Shown here: piece after piece, positions 9,066 through 20,129 of the stretch
Position numbering within the stretch: position 1 is the first letter of the stretch
How the letters are laid out: each line of letters starts with the position of its first letter
Source of the DNA: Pacificitalea manganoxidans
GTDB lineage: Bacteria; Pseudomonadota; Alphaproteobacteria; Rhodobacterales; Rhodobacteraceae
NCBI RefSeq assembly: GCF_002504165.1
Contig: NZ_CP021404.1
Coordinates: 2,790,001 to 2,854,000 of the forward strand
Direction: 5' to 3'
Length of the DNA stretch: 64,000 bases
The notes under the pieces: model-generated
Database searches by the model: none
Seen by the model: only the letters and a program-made list of their open reading frames with translations
Told to the model about the DNA's origin: nothing
Translations under genes and position numbers: made by a program

Positions 9066-10066
9066 CAGCGCCCCCCTGCCTGTGCGGTTTCCGTAGTGGC
9101 GTCGGCATCGGGCGCGGTGGTGGCTTCGGCGGCAGCTTCGGCTTCGGCGGCTTCGGCTGCGGCGCGGGCTTCGGCCTCTGCGCGCAGGGCGTCTGCCGCG
9201 CCTTCGGGGGCGATCAGACCGCCGATGTCGCGGATCACCTCGGTCCCGTGGGACCGCAGGACGCGCAGGAATTCCAGCCGCTCGTAATCCGATGACAAGC
9301 GCACACGCAGGCGGCCATCGGGGCCTTGGGTCAACTGGCCCACCAGAATACCCGGCGGGAAGACCCCGCCATCGCCCGAGGACACCACGCGGTCGCCGGG
9401 GCGCACCTGATCGCTGTCTTCGAGAAATTCCAGCAGGGGGGAAGGATTGTTGTCACCGACCAGCAACGATTGCTGGCCGGAGGGCTGGATCGTCACGGGG
9501 ATGCGGCTGGCGGCGTCGGTGAGCAGGATCACCCGGCTGGTGCTGTCGCCCACCCCGGAAATACGCCCGACCAGCCCGAGCCCGTCCATCGTGGCCCAGC
9601 CATCGCGAATGCCATCGCGCCGCCCGACATTGAGCAGCACCGACTGCCGGAAGGGGGAGCCGCTATCGGCGATGACCACACCGGAGACAGAGGTCAGCTT
9701 GGGATCCAGCCGCACGTTGTTGAGGGCCAGCAGCTTCGCGTTTTGCTGTTCCAGTTGAACGGCGGCTTCTTTCCACGCCTTCATCTGTTGCAGTTCGCGG
9801 CGGAGTTCGCGGTTCTGTTCGTAGATGCGGTTATAGGATTGGAAATCCTCGATCATATTCGACATCTTGCGCACCGGGGCGGAGGCCCAGTCAAAGCCGG
9901 GCACGACCTGATCGATCAGCGCGGCGCGGAAGCGTTCCACGCGCGGGCTGTCGATCCGCCACAGCATGAAGACGCCGAAACACAGCACAAGCAGCGCACC
10001 GATAACGATCCGACGGATCGGGCGCAGGTAGATCTGGTTGCTGTCATTCGATCTGGCCACGAACAT
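9065..10066 (-). CDS. mreC: Rod shape-determining protein MreC
   Basis: MreC is a bitopic periplasmic protein that links PBP2 to the elongasome. The 333 residues show a membrane anchor near 20-38 ('IVIGALLVLCFGVFMLWRI'), a coiled coil at about 70-110 ('YNRIYEQNRELRRELQQMKAWKE' region), and the paired beta-barrel core with 'VVIADSGSPFRQSVLLNVG' and 'VVSSGDGGVFPPGILVGQL'. A low-complexity Ala/Glu/Thr tail makes up roughly the last 45 residues. That tail is longer than in well-studied homologues. Confidence 0.94.
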   Translation of the reverse strand: MFVARSNDSNQIYLRPIRRIVIGALLVLCFGVFMLWRIDSPRVERFRAALIDQVVPGFDWASAPVRKMSNMIEDFQSYNRIYEQNRELRRELQQMKAWKEAAVQLEQQNAKLLALNNVRLDPKLTSVSGVVIADSGSPFRQSVLLNVGRRDGIRDGWATMDGLGLVGRISGVGDSTSRVILLTDAASRIPVTIQPSGQQSLLVGDNNPSPLLEFLEDSDQVRPGDRVVSSGDGGVFPPGILVGQLTQGPDGRLRVRLSSDYERLEFLRVLRSHGTEVIRDIGGLIAPEGAADALRAEAEARAAAEAAEAEAAAEATTAPDADATTETAQAGGR

Positions 10067-10278
10067 CCCTTTCGGCCCGGATCATCCCCGCAAGACCGGC
10101 GCGGTCGGACATGCCCCTGCCCGGTGCCTGCGCCGACTGTCCTGTTTTCGCCCGGCCCGCCGCGTCCTCGGGGGCCGGTGCGCTACGTTCGCTGCCGCAA
10201 TCCGGGTGCCGCCTGTCGCGCCCTCGCCGCGCGGGTCACAGACCCCGCGCGGGCGCGGCTGCTGCAGCCCGCAGGCCG

Positions 10279-11557
<1,279 letters not shown>

Positions 11558-12442
11558 CTAGGACGCGGGCAGCGGCAGCACATCGACCTTCTGGCCGCTG
11601 TCCTGCCCGCCCGAGGTGCGCAGCACGCCGCGCACCGGGGCAACATCCGCGTAATCGCGCCCCAGTGCCGTCACGATATGATCGGCCCCGACCAGCAGGT
11701 CATTGGTGGGATCGTATTGCACCCAGCCGTTATCGGGGCCGCACCATGCGCGCACCCATGCATGCATCGCGTCCGCGCCTTCCAGCCGGGGCTGGCCTTC
11801 AGGGGGGATGGTGCGCAAAAACCCCGACACATAGCCTGCCGGGATACCGACGCCGCGCAGGCAGGCGATCATGATATGGCTGAAATCCTGACAGACCCCA
11901 CGCCGCGCGGTGAAGGCGGCAAGCGGCGGGGTGTGCACATCTGTCGCACCTGCTTCGAACCGCATATCGCGGTGCAGCGCCCGGCCAATGCGGGTGACGA
12001 TCTGAAGCGTGGTCATGCCGGGGGCGAGTTGATCGCGCGCATAGGCGGTCATTTTCGGGCTGAGCGCGACACGGGGGGACGCCGCGCGGAAATGATGCGG
12101 CGCATCCGGGCCAAGCGCGTCAATCGCCGCCAGATCGCGTGCCAGCCGATCCAGATCGGGCGACAGATCGAGGCTCGGCGCCAATGCCATCCGCCGCACC
12201 CGCGCGCTTAGCGACAAAACCAGGTCTTCCACCGGCTGACGGAAGGCGATTTCGGTGGTGGCATTGCCAAAGAAGTCGCGCCGGTCGTGACGTTCGTCCG
12301 GGCGCGGCAAGATATCCAGCGCGCCATGCAGCACCGTCTGCTCGCCCGGCAGCGCCAGCGGCATCAGGCGCAGCAGGTGGCGGCCATTGCTGGCGGGGCT
12401 ATCATAGCGGTAGCTGATTTCCAGCCGCAGATCGTAATGCAT
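11558..12442 (-). CDS. Transglutaminase-like cysteine protease-fold protein
   Basis: This 294-residue protein has an N-terminal bacterial transglutaminase domain ('YRYDSPASNGRHLLRLMPL', about 10-90) and a transglutaminase core with a complete triad. The triad is Cys184 in 'RRGVCQDFSHIMIACLR', His227 in 'DAMHAWVRAWC' and Asp244 in 'VQYDPTNDLL'. No signal peptide is evident. It is the last of three co-directional genes, 18 bp after the ATP-grasp/alpha-E gene. In this conserved set the transglutaminase-like enzymes are predicted to process or crosslink a peptide made by the neighbouring ligases; substrate unknown. Confidence 0.85.
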   Translation of the reverse strand: MHYDLRLEISYRYDSPASNGRHLLRLMPLALPGEQTVLHGALDILPRPDERHDRRDFFGNATTEIAFRQPVEDLVLSLSARVRRMALAPSLDLSPDLDRLARDLAAIDALGPDAPHHFRAASPRVALSPKMTAYARDQLAPGMTTLQIVTRIGRALHRDMRFEAGATDVHTPPLAAFTARRGVCQDFSHIMIACLRGVGIPAGYVSGFLRTIPPEGQPRLEGADAMHAWVRAWCGPDNGWVQYDPTNDLLVGADHIVTALGRDYADVAPVRGVLRTSGGQDSGQKVDVLPLPAS

Positions 12443-12460
12443 GGCGTATCGCTTCCGTCG

Positions 12461-14962
12461 TCAGCTCAGATAGGCCGCATGCAGCAGCGAGGACAGATCC
12501 CCCAGCGCGCCGCGCAGGGCCTGCAGGCGGGCGGGGTCCAACTCCGCCGGGGTGCAGATCGCCAGATCGGTATGCAGGCGCAGCACCGCGCGGCTCAGGT
12601 CAGAGCGCTGGCCATTGCGCAGCGCGCCGGGCAGGCGATCGGTCTGATCGCGAATATCGTCGAGTTGGAACAGGATTGACCGGGGGTTGCGATCGTCGAG
12701 CGCGAGCAGGTCGAGCACCGTCGCCGGATTAGAACTGCCGCGATAGCGCCGCTGGTGGGTCATCACGCTGTCGCCGATTTCCACCGCCATGCCAAGGCTG
12801 CCTTCGGGCGCGTCGGACGCGGTGAGCCATGCAAGGCTGGCCGCCATCTGTTCGGCGCGTTCCAGAGACCGGCCAAGGGTCAGAAACCGCCAGCCGCTGG
12901 AGCGATACATGTTTTCATGCACAAGCCCGGAGAAGCCGGTGATCTTGCGCAGCAGGACGCCCATTGCCTGCCCCGCATCATCGCCCGCGCGCGCGCTGCG
13001 CCGCATCCGCCGGGCCGAGCCTGCCAGATCCTGTAGCGCGCGCCAGCCATCGACGGAGAACCGGTCACGCACCTTCGAGGCGCAGGTGATCGCGGCATCC
13101 ATCAGCCCGTTCAGCGCCTCCGGCACCGGCTGGGCAAGGTCGAGGCCGATGGTTTCCGCCTGCGCGCGCAGCCATGCAGGCAGCGGATCGTCCGGGCTGC
13201 CGGTTTCGGCAAGCCGCAACTGATAGGCGCGCACCAACCGGATCGTCGCCTCCGCCCGTTCGACATAGCGGCCAAGCCAGAACAGGTTATCGGCGGCGCG
13301 GCTGGGCAAGGCGCCACTGCGGGAGCGTTGCGGGGCGGATGTTGCGGGGGCTGGGCTGGCCACGGGGCTGTCGCCCACGATCCACACATCCGCGACCGAG
13401 CCGCCGCGCTGCATGGCAAGCGCCGTCGCATCCTCGGTCCGTCCGATCCGGGCATAGCCGCCGGGCATGATCCGCCAGCCCTGCGCGGTGCGCGCGGCAA
13501 ACACCCGCACCGTCATCGGACGCGGCTGCAACCCGCCATCGACCCATGCGGGCGTGGTCGACAGGGTGACGGCCTCCTGCCCGACCAGTTGCGCGCCCTC
13601 GGCCTCGATCCACGCATCGATAGAGGGCCGCGCGATCCCGCGGAACCGTCCGCCAAGCGCGGTGGTCGCGTCGATTTCAAACGGAAGCGTGGTCGACAGC
13701 GCGGGTCCGATCATCATCTGGTCGGTATGGCTGCCGACATAGGCGCGCTCGGCCTCGGCGCCGCACCACCATGTCGCGATATTGGGCAGGCGTAGCGGCG
13801 CGCCCAGCAGGCTGCGCGCGATGGCGGGGAGGAATGCCAGCATCGCCCGGCTTTCCAGCACCCCCGACCCCAGCGCATTCACCAGCGTCAACTGTCCCGA
13901 CCGCAGCGCCCCGATCAGCCCCGGCGTGCCAAGGCGGGAGCCTTCGTCAAGTTCGAGCGGATCGGCCATATGCCCGTCGAGCCGCCGCCACAGCACCGAA
14001 ACCGGGCGCGGTCCCTCGACGGTGCGGATCATGGCCTGCCCGTTTTCAACGCTCAGATCCTCGCCCTCCAGCAGCGGAATGCCGAGGTAGCGCGCGATAT
14101 AAATATGCTCGAAATAGGTGTCGTTGTGCTGGCCGGGCGTCAGGATGCCGATGCGGCTGTCATGGCCCAGCCGCAACTCGCCCAGCGCGTCGCGGAAGGT
14201 GCGGAAAAACGGCGCTAGGCGTTCGACCCGTGCCCGAGGGTAGAATTCCGAAAACACCCGGCTGGTGGCGACACGGTTTTCCAGCGCAAATCCCGCGCCC
14301 GACGGTGCCTGCGTCCGGTCGCCCAGAACGAACCACGTCCCATCGGGGGAGCGCCCGATCTCGAAGGCGAGGAAATGCAGGAAATGCCCGCCCGGCGGCG
14401 TGATGCCCACCAGCGGGCGCAGCCATTCGGGATTTTGCGCCACGAGAGAGGCAGGCAGTTGCCCGGATTTCACCAGCTCCCCCGGACCGTAGAGGTCGGC
14501 CATCACGTGTTCCAGCAACTCGGCGCGCTGGATCAGCCCGGCCTCGATCCCGGCCCATTCGCCCGCATCGATGAGCACCGGCACATGGCTGAGCGGCCAA
14601 TCCCGCTCCGTCGAGGCATCTTCGCTGTAGTGACGGAAAAACACGCCCGCATCGCGCAGATATTTGTCGCCGCGCCCGAAGGCCTCGGAAATCGCCTCTG
14701 GCGACTGGCGCGCGAGGTTGCACATGAATTGCTGCCAGACCGGGCGCATTTGCCCGTCGGGGCCCAGCAATTCATCGGCGATGCCGGGGCGGCGGTCATA
14801 GCCTGCCAGCATGTCGGCCAGCCGCGTGGTCATCGGCCCGTCATCGCAGGCCTCGGGGCCAGTTTCGGCGCTGGTGGTGGTCTGCGCGTCGGGCGCTGGC
14901 GCGGCGCGGCGCGGATCGTCGAGACCTGCGCCGCGCCCTGTATCCTCCCTTTTATCCGTCAT
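12461..14962 (-). CDS. Circularly permuted ATP-grasp / alpha-E domain fusion protein
   Basis: An 833-residue fusion. Residues about 75-470 match the circularly permuted ATP-grasp type, with 'RDAGVFFRHYSEDAS', 'LIQRAELLEHVMADLYGPGELV', 'RIGILTPGQHNDTYFEHIYIAR' and 'LVNALGSGVLESRAMLAFLP'. Residues about 530-830 are the mostly helical alpha-E domain ('LPSRAADNLFWLGRYVERAEATIRLVRAY', 'SLERAEQMAASLAWL'). These domains are often encoded by separate adjacent genes. ATP-grasp enzymes join carboxylates to amines at the cost of ATP, so a peptide-bond-forming role is predicted. It lies 4 bp after the DUF2126 gene, implying translational coupling. Confidence 0.88.
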   Translation of the reverse strand: MTDKREDTGRGAGLDDPRRAAPAPDAQTTTSAETGPEACDDGPMTTRLADMLAGYDRRPGIADELLGPDGQMRPVWQQFMCNLARQSPEAISEAFGRGDKYLRDAGVFFRHYSEDASTERDWPLSHVPVLIDAGEWAGIEAGLIQRAELLEHVMADLYGPGELVKSGQLPASLVAQNPEWLRPLVGITPPGGHFLHFLAFEIGRSPDGTWFVLGDRTQAPSGAGFALENRVATSRVFSEFYPRARVERLAPFFRTFRDALGELRLGHDSRIGILTPGQHNDTYFEHIYIARYLGIPLLEGEDLSVENGQAMIRTVEGPRPVSVLWRRLDGHMADPLELDEGSRLGTPGLIGALRSGQLTLVNALGSGVLESRAMLAFLPAIARSLLGAPLRLPNIATWWCGAEAERAYVGSHTDQMMIGPALSTTLPFEIDATTALGGRFRGIARPSIDAWIEAEGAQLVGQEAVTLSTTPAWVDGGLQPRPMTVRVFAARTAQGWRIMPGGYARIGRTEDATALAMQRGGSVADVWIVGDSPVASPAPATSAPQRSRSGALPSRAADNLFWLGRYVERAEATIRLVRAYQLRLAETGSPDDPLPAWLRAQAETIGLDLAQPVPEALNGLMDAAITCASKVRDRFSVDGWRALQDLAGSARRMRRSARAGDDAGQAMGVLLRKITGFSGLVHENMYRSSGWRFLTLGRSLERAEQMAASLAWLTASDAPEGSLGMAVEIGDSVMTHQRRYRGSSNPATVLDLLALDDRNPRSILFQLDDIRDQTDRLPGALRNGQRSDLSRAVLRLHTDLAICTPAELDPARLQALRGALGDLSSLLHAAYLS

Positions 14963-14966
14963 CGGC

Positions 14967-17900
14967 TCACAACCCCGGTCGTCGCCGCAGATCGAGCGTC
15001 ATCGGGAAATCGGGATGGCGCACCTCGGGGACCGGGTCATAGGCGCCGGGGTTATGGCCATGCGGCTCGAACCGGGCAAGGCGGCGGGCTTCGGCCTCGT
15101 TGCCATTGACGGGGAAGGTATCGTAGTTGCGCCCGCCGGGATGGGCGACGTGATAGGTGCAGCCGCCGATGGCGCGCCCGGTCCATGTATCGAAGATGTC
15201 AAAGACCAGCGGCGCATCGACCGGCAGGACCGGATGCAGCGCAGCGGGCGGTTGCCATGCCTTGAACCGCACCGCGCCCACCGCCAGCCCGCCCGTGCCC
15301 GACGGCGTAAGCGGCATGCGACGGCGATTGACGCAGACAGTGTAGCGTTCGGGATCGGCGGCGGTGAGGCTGACCTGCAACCGTTCGACCGAACTGTCGG
15401 TGTAGCGCACGGTGCCGCCGATCGCGCCGGTTTCGCCCAGCACATGCCACGGCTCCAGCGCCTGACGGATTTCCAGCCCGATGCCCTCATAGGTGACCTC
15501 GCCACAGAACGGGAACCGGAATTCCGCCTGCGCGCGATACCATTCGGGGTCGAGATCGAAGCCATGGTCGCGCAGGTCGCGCAGCACTTCCTCGAAATCC
15601 TGCCAGATGAAATGCGGCATCATGAACCGGTCATGCAGGGTGGTGCCCCAGCGCACCGGCTTACCGGTCACCGGCGCATCCCACAGCCGCGAGATGATGG
15701 CGCGGATCAGCAATTGCTGGGCAAGGTTCATTTTCGGGTCGGGCGGCATCTCGAAGCCGCGGAATTCCACCAGGCCCAACCGCCCGGTCGGGCCGTCGGG
15801 GGAGTAGAGTTTATCGATGCAAAGCTCCGCCCGGTGGGTGTTGCCGGTCACGTCGATCAGGATATTGCGCAGCAGCCGGTCCAGCAGCCACGGCGGGGTG
15901 TGTTCCGTGGCCCCCGCGCCACGGATCTGATCGAGCGCGATTTCCAATTCGTACAGGCTGTCATGCCGAGCTTCGTCAATGCGCGGCGCCTGACTGGTGG
16001 GGCCGATGAACAGGCCCGAAAACAGGTAGCTGAGCGCCGGGTGCCGCTGCCAATACAAGATCAGCGAGCGCATCAGATCGGGCCGCCGCAGGAAAGGGCT
16101 GTCCATCACGCTTGCACCGCCCACGACGACATGATTGCCGCCGCCGGTGCCGGTATGGCGACCGTCGATCATGAATTTGTCGGCGCCAAGTCGGCATTGC
16201 CGCGCCTCGTCATAGATCGCGTTTGTCGTCGCCACACATTCCTCCCAGCTGGCTGCGGGGTGGATATTGACCTCCAGCACGCCGGGATCGGGGGCGACGC
16301 GGATCACGTTCATGCGGGCGTCATGGGGCGGCGCGTAGCCTTCGATATGCACCGGCAGGCCCAGTTTGGCGGCGGTGACCTCGGCGGCGGCGAGCAATTC
16401 CAGATAATCCTCCACCCGTTCGGTGGGCGGCATGAAGATGCACAGCCGTCCGTCGCGCGGCTCGACGCTCATCGCGGTGCGGACCAGCCCGCCTGCGGCG
16501 TTGAGTTCCTGCTCGATGACATCCTGCCCCGGCTCGGATGCGGTAAAGTGCGCGGTGCCCTGACTGCGCTCGCCGCTGACTTCGGGACCGATCCGTTTGC
16601 CCTGCCCTTCGGTTGCGGGGCGGCCCGTGGGCGTGTCGCGCAGCGCGTCAGGATCGGGCAGCGGCCCGGTCTGGGTCGAGGGATCGGCGACATAGGTGTA
16701 GGGATAGTCGCTTTTGGGGATGTGCGGCAGGCTGTCCAATGGCAGGCGGAAGCCCACCGGGCTGTCGCCGGGCACCAGAAACAGCTTACCGCGCCGCGTG
16801 CGCCACAGTTCCGACATCCAGCCGGAACTGGCCCGCGCCTGCCAGCGCTGGATCGGCAGCACCATGCCCGACGGTGCGGTCAAACCCCGCTCGAACACCC
16901 GCGCGATGCGGTGGCGCGCCTCGGCATCGGCCAGCTTGGAGTTTTCCGGGGTTACGTTTTCGGGCAGGTTCGCTTCCCGCAGGAGCCATTCACCGGGGTC
17001 TTCGAAGGCGGGTTGGACGTGATCGGGATCGACGCCCAGTTCTTCGGCCATGCCCGCCAACAGGGCGCGCGCCTCCTCCGGGCCTGCGCCGGTTTCCGTG
17101 CCCTCGGTCGCGATCAGCGCTTCATCATTCCAGATCGGCTTCCCGTCGCGCCGCCAATAGAGTGAAAACGTCCAGCGCGGCAGGGTTTCGCCGGGATACC
17201 ATTTGCCCTGCCCGTAATGCAGGAACCCGCCGGGTGCGAAGCGGTCCCGCAGGCGGCGGATCAGCTTATCCGCCAGCGGGCGCTTCATGGGGCCGACAGC
17301 GGCGGTGTTCCATTCCTCGGCCTCGAAATCGTCAATCGACACAAAGGTCGGCTCGCCGCCCATCGTCAGACGCACATCGGATTTCTCCAGCGCCGCGTCG
17401 ACCTGACGGCCCAGCGCATCGAGCCGCTGCCAGCTTTCTTCCGGGAAGGGCCTGGTGATGCGCGGATGTTCGGCCACCCGGCGCACGGTCATGTCGAAAT
17501 CGAACGTCACCTCGGCCGGGCTGGCCATGCCGGAAATCGGCGCGGCATTGGCGTAATGGGGCGTCGCGGCCAGCGGAATATGGCTTTCGCCCGTCAGCAG
17601 ACCGGAGGTCGGGTCAAGCCCGATCCAGCCCGCGCCGGGCAGATAGACCTCGCACCATGCATGCAGATCGGTGAAGTCGTGATCCGTGCCCGCCGGTCCG
17701 TCGAGCGCCTGCAAATCCGGCTTCAACTGGATCAGGTAGCCCGAGCAGAACCGCGCCGCAAAGCCCAGATTGCGCAGGATCTGCACCAGCAGCCACGAAC
17801 TGTCGCGGCAGGAGCCGGAACCGCGCTCCAGCGTTTCCTCGGGCGTTTGCACGCCCGGCTCCATGCGGATGGTATAATCGATCTGTTGCGACAGGCGCAT

Positions 17901-18347
17901 GTTCAGTCCGACGAGGAAATCGACGGTGTGGTCTTCGCTGCGATCGATGTCGCGCAGGAACTGGGTCAGGCGCGGGCCTGCGGGCTCCGGCGTGGCATAG
18001 ATCGTCAGATCCTCGCGCAGCGCCTCGGGGTAGTCGAAGGGCCATGACTGGGCCGTGTCCTCGACGAAGAAGTCGAACGGGTTGTAGACCGACATATCGG
18101 CGACGAGATCGACCTCGATCCGGAATTCGCGCACCGGTTCGGGAAAGACGAACCGCGCCAGCCAGTTGCCATAGGGGTCTTGCTGATGGTTCACGAAATG
18201 CCCGCCGGGGCTGACCTTCAGCGAATGGCTGATGACCCGCGTGCGGCTATGGGGGGCCGGACGCAGCCGGATGATCTGCGGGCTTAGCGTGACCGGACGG
18301 TCATATTTGTAATGCGTCAGGTGCGTGATGGCGGCATGAATGGACAT
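14967..18347 (-). CDS. Transglutaminase / DUF2126 large fusion protein
   Basis: 1126 residues. The N-terminus is a transglutaminase-like unit with Cys180 ('[16 protein letters not shown]'), His229 ('[15 protein letters not shown]') and Asp245 ('GLDPTSG'). The remainder is DUF2126, with '[16 protein letters not shown]' near 325, '[22 protein letters not shown]' in the middle and '[24 protein letters not shown]' near 850. I recall DUF2126 being grouped with glutamine-synthetase-like carboxylate-amine ligases; I could not verify this here. It is the first gene of the three-gene cluster. A cytoplasmic location is likely, since no signal peptide is seen. Confidence 0.88.
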   Translation of the reverse strand: MSIHAAITHLTHYKYDRPVTLSPQIIRLRPAPHSRTRVISHSLKVSPGGHFVNHQQDPYGNWLARFVFPEPVREFRIEVDLVADMSVYNPFDFFVEDTAQSWPFDYPEALREDLTIYATPEPAGPRLTQFLRDIDRSEDHTVDFLVGLNMRLSQQIDYTIRMEPGVQTPEETLERGSGSCRDSSWLLVQILRNLGFAARFCSGYLIQLKPDLQALDGPAGTDHDFTDLHAWCEVYLPGAGWIGLDPTSGLLTGESHIPLAATPHYANAAPISGMASPAEVTFDFDMTVRRVAEHPRITRPFPEESWQRLDALGRQVDAALEKSDVRLTMGGEPTFVSIDDFEAEEWNTAAVGPMKRPLADKLIRRLRDRFAPGGFLHYGQGKWYPGETLPRWTFSLYWRRDGKPIWNDEALIATEGTETGAGPEEARALLAGMAEELGVDPDHVQPAFEDPGEWLLREANLPENVTPENSKLADAEARHRIARVFERGLTAPSGMVLPIQRWQARASSGWMSELWRTRRGKLFLVPGDSPVGFRLPLDSLPHIPKSDYPYTYVADPSTQTGPLPDPDALRDTPTGRPATEGQGKRIGPEVSGERSQGTAHFTASEPGQDVIEQELNAAGGLVRTAMSVEPRDGRLCIFMPPTERVEDYLELLAAAEVTAAKLGLPVHIEGYAPPHDARMNVIRVAPDPGVLEVNIHPAASWEECVATTNAIYDEARQCRLGADKFMIDGRHTGTGGGNHVVVGGASVMDSPFLRRPDLMRSLILYWQRHPALSYLFSGLFIGPTSQAPRIDEARHDSLYELEIALDQIRGAGATEHTPPWLLDRLLRNILIDVTGNTHRAELCIDKLYSPDGPTGRLGLVEFRGFEMPPDPKMNLAQQLLIRAIISRLWDAPVTGKPVRWGTTLHDRFMMPHFIWQDFEEVLRDLRDHGFDLDPEWYRAQAEFRFPFCGEVTYEGIGLEIRQALEPWHVLGETGAIGGTVRYTDSSVERLQVSLTAADPERYTVCVNRRRMPLTPSGTGGLAVGAVRFKAWQPPAALHPVLPVDAPLVFDIFDTWTGRAIGGCTYHVAHPGGRNYDTFPVNGNEAEARRLARFEPHGHNPGAYDPVPEVRHPDFPMTLDLRRRPGL

Positions 18348-18474
18348 CGGAGGCTTTCGCTGAGGGCGCAGGAGGTTACCGGCATAGCAGCACGAAACGC
18401 CGCCCCGATGCTAGGGGCAACGCCCCAAGCGCCCCGCAAACCGCGCCTGCCCGCCGAAGCTGCTGAAATCCTGT

Positions 18475-19887
18475 TCAGGGCAGCAGCACGCCGGGGTTCA
18501 TCACGCCCTGCGGATCGATCGCGGTCTTGATTGCGCGCATCATGTCGAGCGCGACGGGATCCTTGCGCCGCCGCATGGAGGGCCGCTTGCTCCGGCCTAC
18601 GCCATGCTCGGCGGAAAAACTGCCGCCAAATTCCGCGACCACATCCTCGACCATCTCGCGCAGCGCGTCGAGAAGGGCGGCGTCATCGCGGGTGGGGAAC
18701 ATCGTGTAATGCAGGTTGCCGTCGCCCAGATGCCCGACCGTCACGCTATAGGCGCCCGCATCCATCGCCACCAGCCGGGCCTCAAGCCGGGCCAGCGCCG
18801 CGCCGACCTGATCGGGGGGCACCGCGATATCGGTATCGACCAGCGGCGCGCGATCCAGCGTGATCTCGGCGGCGATTTCGCGCAGGTGCCACAGGTCCGC
18901 CCGCTGGGTGTCGGAGCGGGCCACGACGGCATCGGCGATCTGATCCTTCTCCAGCGCGGCAGCCAGCACCTCCTCCAGCAGCGCAACAATGGGCACGGTG
19001 CCGTCAGGGCCCGCCACTGCATCCCGGCGCGCGGTGGCGCCCAGTTCGATCAGCAGCGTGAAGGCATGATCGTGGCCCAGCGGCGCGCGCAGGCCGGGGC
19101 GGGTTTCGCGCAGACGGGTAAAGTAGCTTTGCGGCATGATCTCGAACGCCTCGACCGCGCCGGAGCTTTCGCTTTGCAGGCGGTTGAGCAGATCCAGCGC
19201 GCCGTCGAGTGACGGCATCGCGACCATCGCCGTGGCATAGGCCGCAGGGGTCGGAAACAGCTTCATCACCGCTGCCGTGATAACCCCAAGCGTGCCTTCG
19301 GCCCCGATCAGAAGCTGGCGCAGGTCATAGCCGGAATTGTCCTTTAGCAGGGCCGAGGTCAGGTCCATCACCCGCCCGTCAGGCAGCACCGCCTCCAGCC
19401 CCAGACACAGCGCGCGGGTATTGCCGTAGCGCAGCACATTGGCGCCGCCCGCATTCGTCGACAGCACGCCGCCGATCCGCGCCGATCCGCGTGCGCCGAA
19501 CATCAGAGGGAATGTCAGACCCTGCGCCGCGACGGCCTCCTGCAACGTGGCGACGACAACCCCCGCCTCCGCCACCGCGACCCGCGCCTGCGTCCGGATC
19601 TCCCGGATACGGTCCAGCCGTTCGGTGGAGAGGATCACCGCATCGCGCGCCTGCGTCGCCCCGGTCACGCCGGTATTGCCGCCCATCGGCACGATCGGGG
19701 TGCGGGTCTCCTGCGCTAGCCGCATGATCGCGGCGACCTCCTGCGTCGAGCCGGGCCGCACGACCGCGCCGGGTTGGGCGGAATAGGATTTTACCCAGCT
19801 TTGCCCATAGGGCGCGGCATCGGCCCCTGTCAGCACCTGCGCGGGCCCGCAGATCGCGGCAAGTCGGTCAAGAGGCAGGTCGGTCAT
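18475..19887 (-). CDS. FAD-binding oxidase, D-lactate dehydrogenase (cytochrome)/GlcD-like
   Basis: The 470-residue protein has a PCMH-type FAD domain at about 35-215 ('PGAVVRPGSTQEVAAIMRLAQ', 'PIVPMGGNTGVTGATQARDAVILS', 'GGVLSTNAGGANVLRYGN') and an FAD-oxidase C-terminal domain ending in 'SAEHGVGRSKRPSMRRRKDPVALDMMRAIKTAIDPQGVMNPG'-type features. Such enzymes oxidise D-2-hydroxyacids and pass electrons to the respiratory chain. The start MTDLPLDR at 19887 gives the family N-terminus; the longer open frame upstream is Arg/Pro-rich and non-conserved. It appears to be a single gene. Confidence 0.88.
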   Translation of the reverse strand: MTDLPLDRLAAICGPAQVLTGADAAPYGQSWVKSYSAQPGAVVRPGSTQEVAAIMRLAQETRTPIVPMGGNTGVTGATQARDAVILSTERLDRIREIRTQARVAVAEAGVVVATLQEAVAAQGLTFPLMFGARGSARIGGVLSTNAGGANVLRYGNTRALCLGLEAVLPDGRVMDLTSALLKDNSGYDLRQLLIGAEGTLGVITAAVMKLFPTPAAYATAMVAMPSLDGALDLLNRLQSESSGAVEAFEIMPQSYFTRLRETRPGLRAPLGHDHAFTLLIELGATARRDAVAGPDGTVPIVALLEEVLAAALEKDQIADAVVARSDTQRADLWHLREIAAEITLDRAPLVDTDIAVPPDQVGAALARLEARLVAMDAGAYSVTVGHLGDGNLHYTMFPTRDDAALLDALREMVEDVVAEFGGSFSAEHGVGRSKRPSMRRRKDPVALDMMRAIKTAIDPQGVMNPGVLLP

Positions 19888-20101
19888 GGTGATCTCCGTC
19901 CGGGCGGCGCGCCCTGTCACGGAGTTGATGGCCCCGTCACGGGCGAGGGTCAAGGCAGGGGCGGCGCGGAACGATCCTCTGCGTTGGGGACGCCGAGACG
20001 CGATGCTATGTGGGGAAATGCCGCCCGCTTCGGGACTGGCCAGGCCCGGCAGAGCAGACAGGCGAGCGCTCGCCCGTGCGGGCCTGTCATGGCGGCAGGC
20101 A

Positions 20102-20121
20102 GGGGCGCTGGGCAGCGCCCC
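20102..20121 (-). terminator. GC hairpin after the ABC permease gene
   Basis: A perfect 8-bp GC stem (20102-20109 with 20114-20121) closes a GGGC loop just beyond the stop codon of the minus-strand permease gene. It lacks a clear U-run, so it may be a weak terminator or a 3'-end stabiliser. Confidence 0.5.
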
Positions 20122-20129
20122 CGGCCCTC

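Noticed and set aside
10067-10278. Separate gene or terminator between mreB and mreC
   Set aside because: Only weak GC-rich hairpins with mismatches and no conserved open frame were found.
12139-18530. Many long open frames antisense to the ATP-grasp and DUF2126 genes
   Set aside because: They mirror codon structure of the high-GC sense genes, are rich in Arg, His, Pro and Gly, and show no domain motifs.
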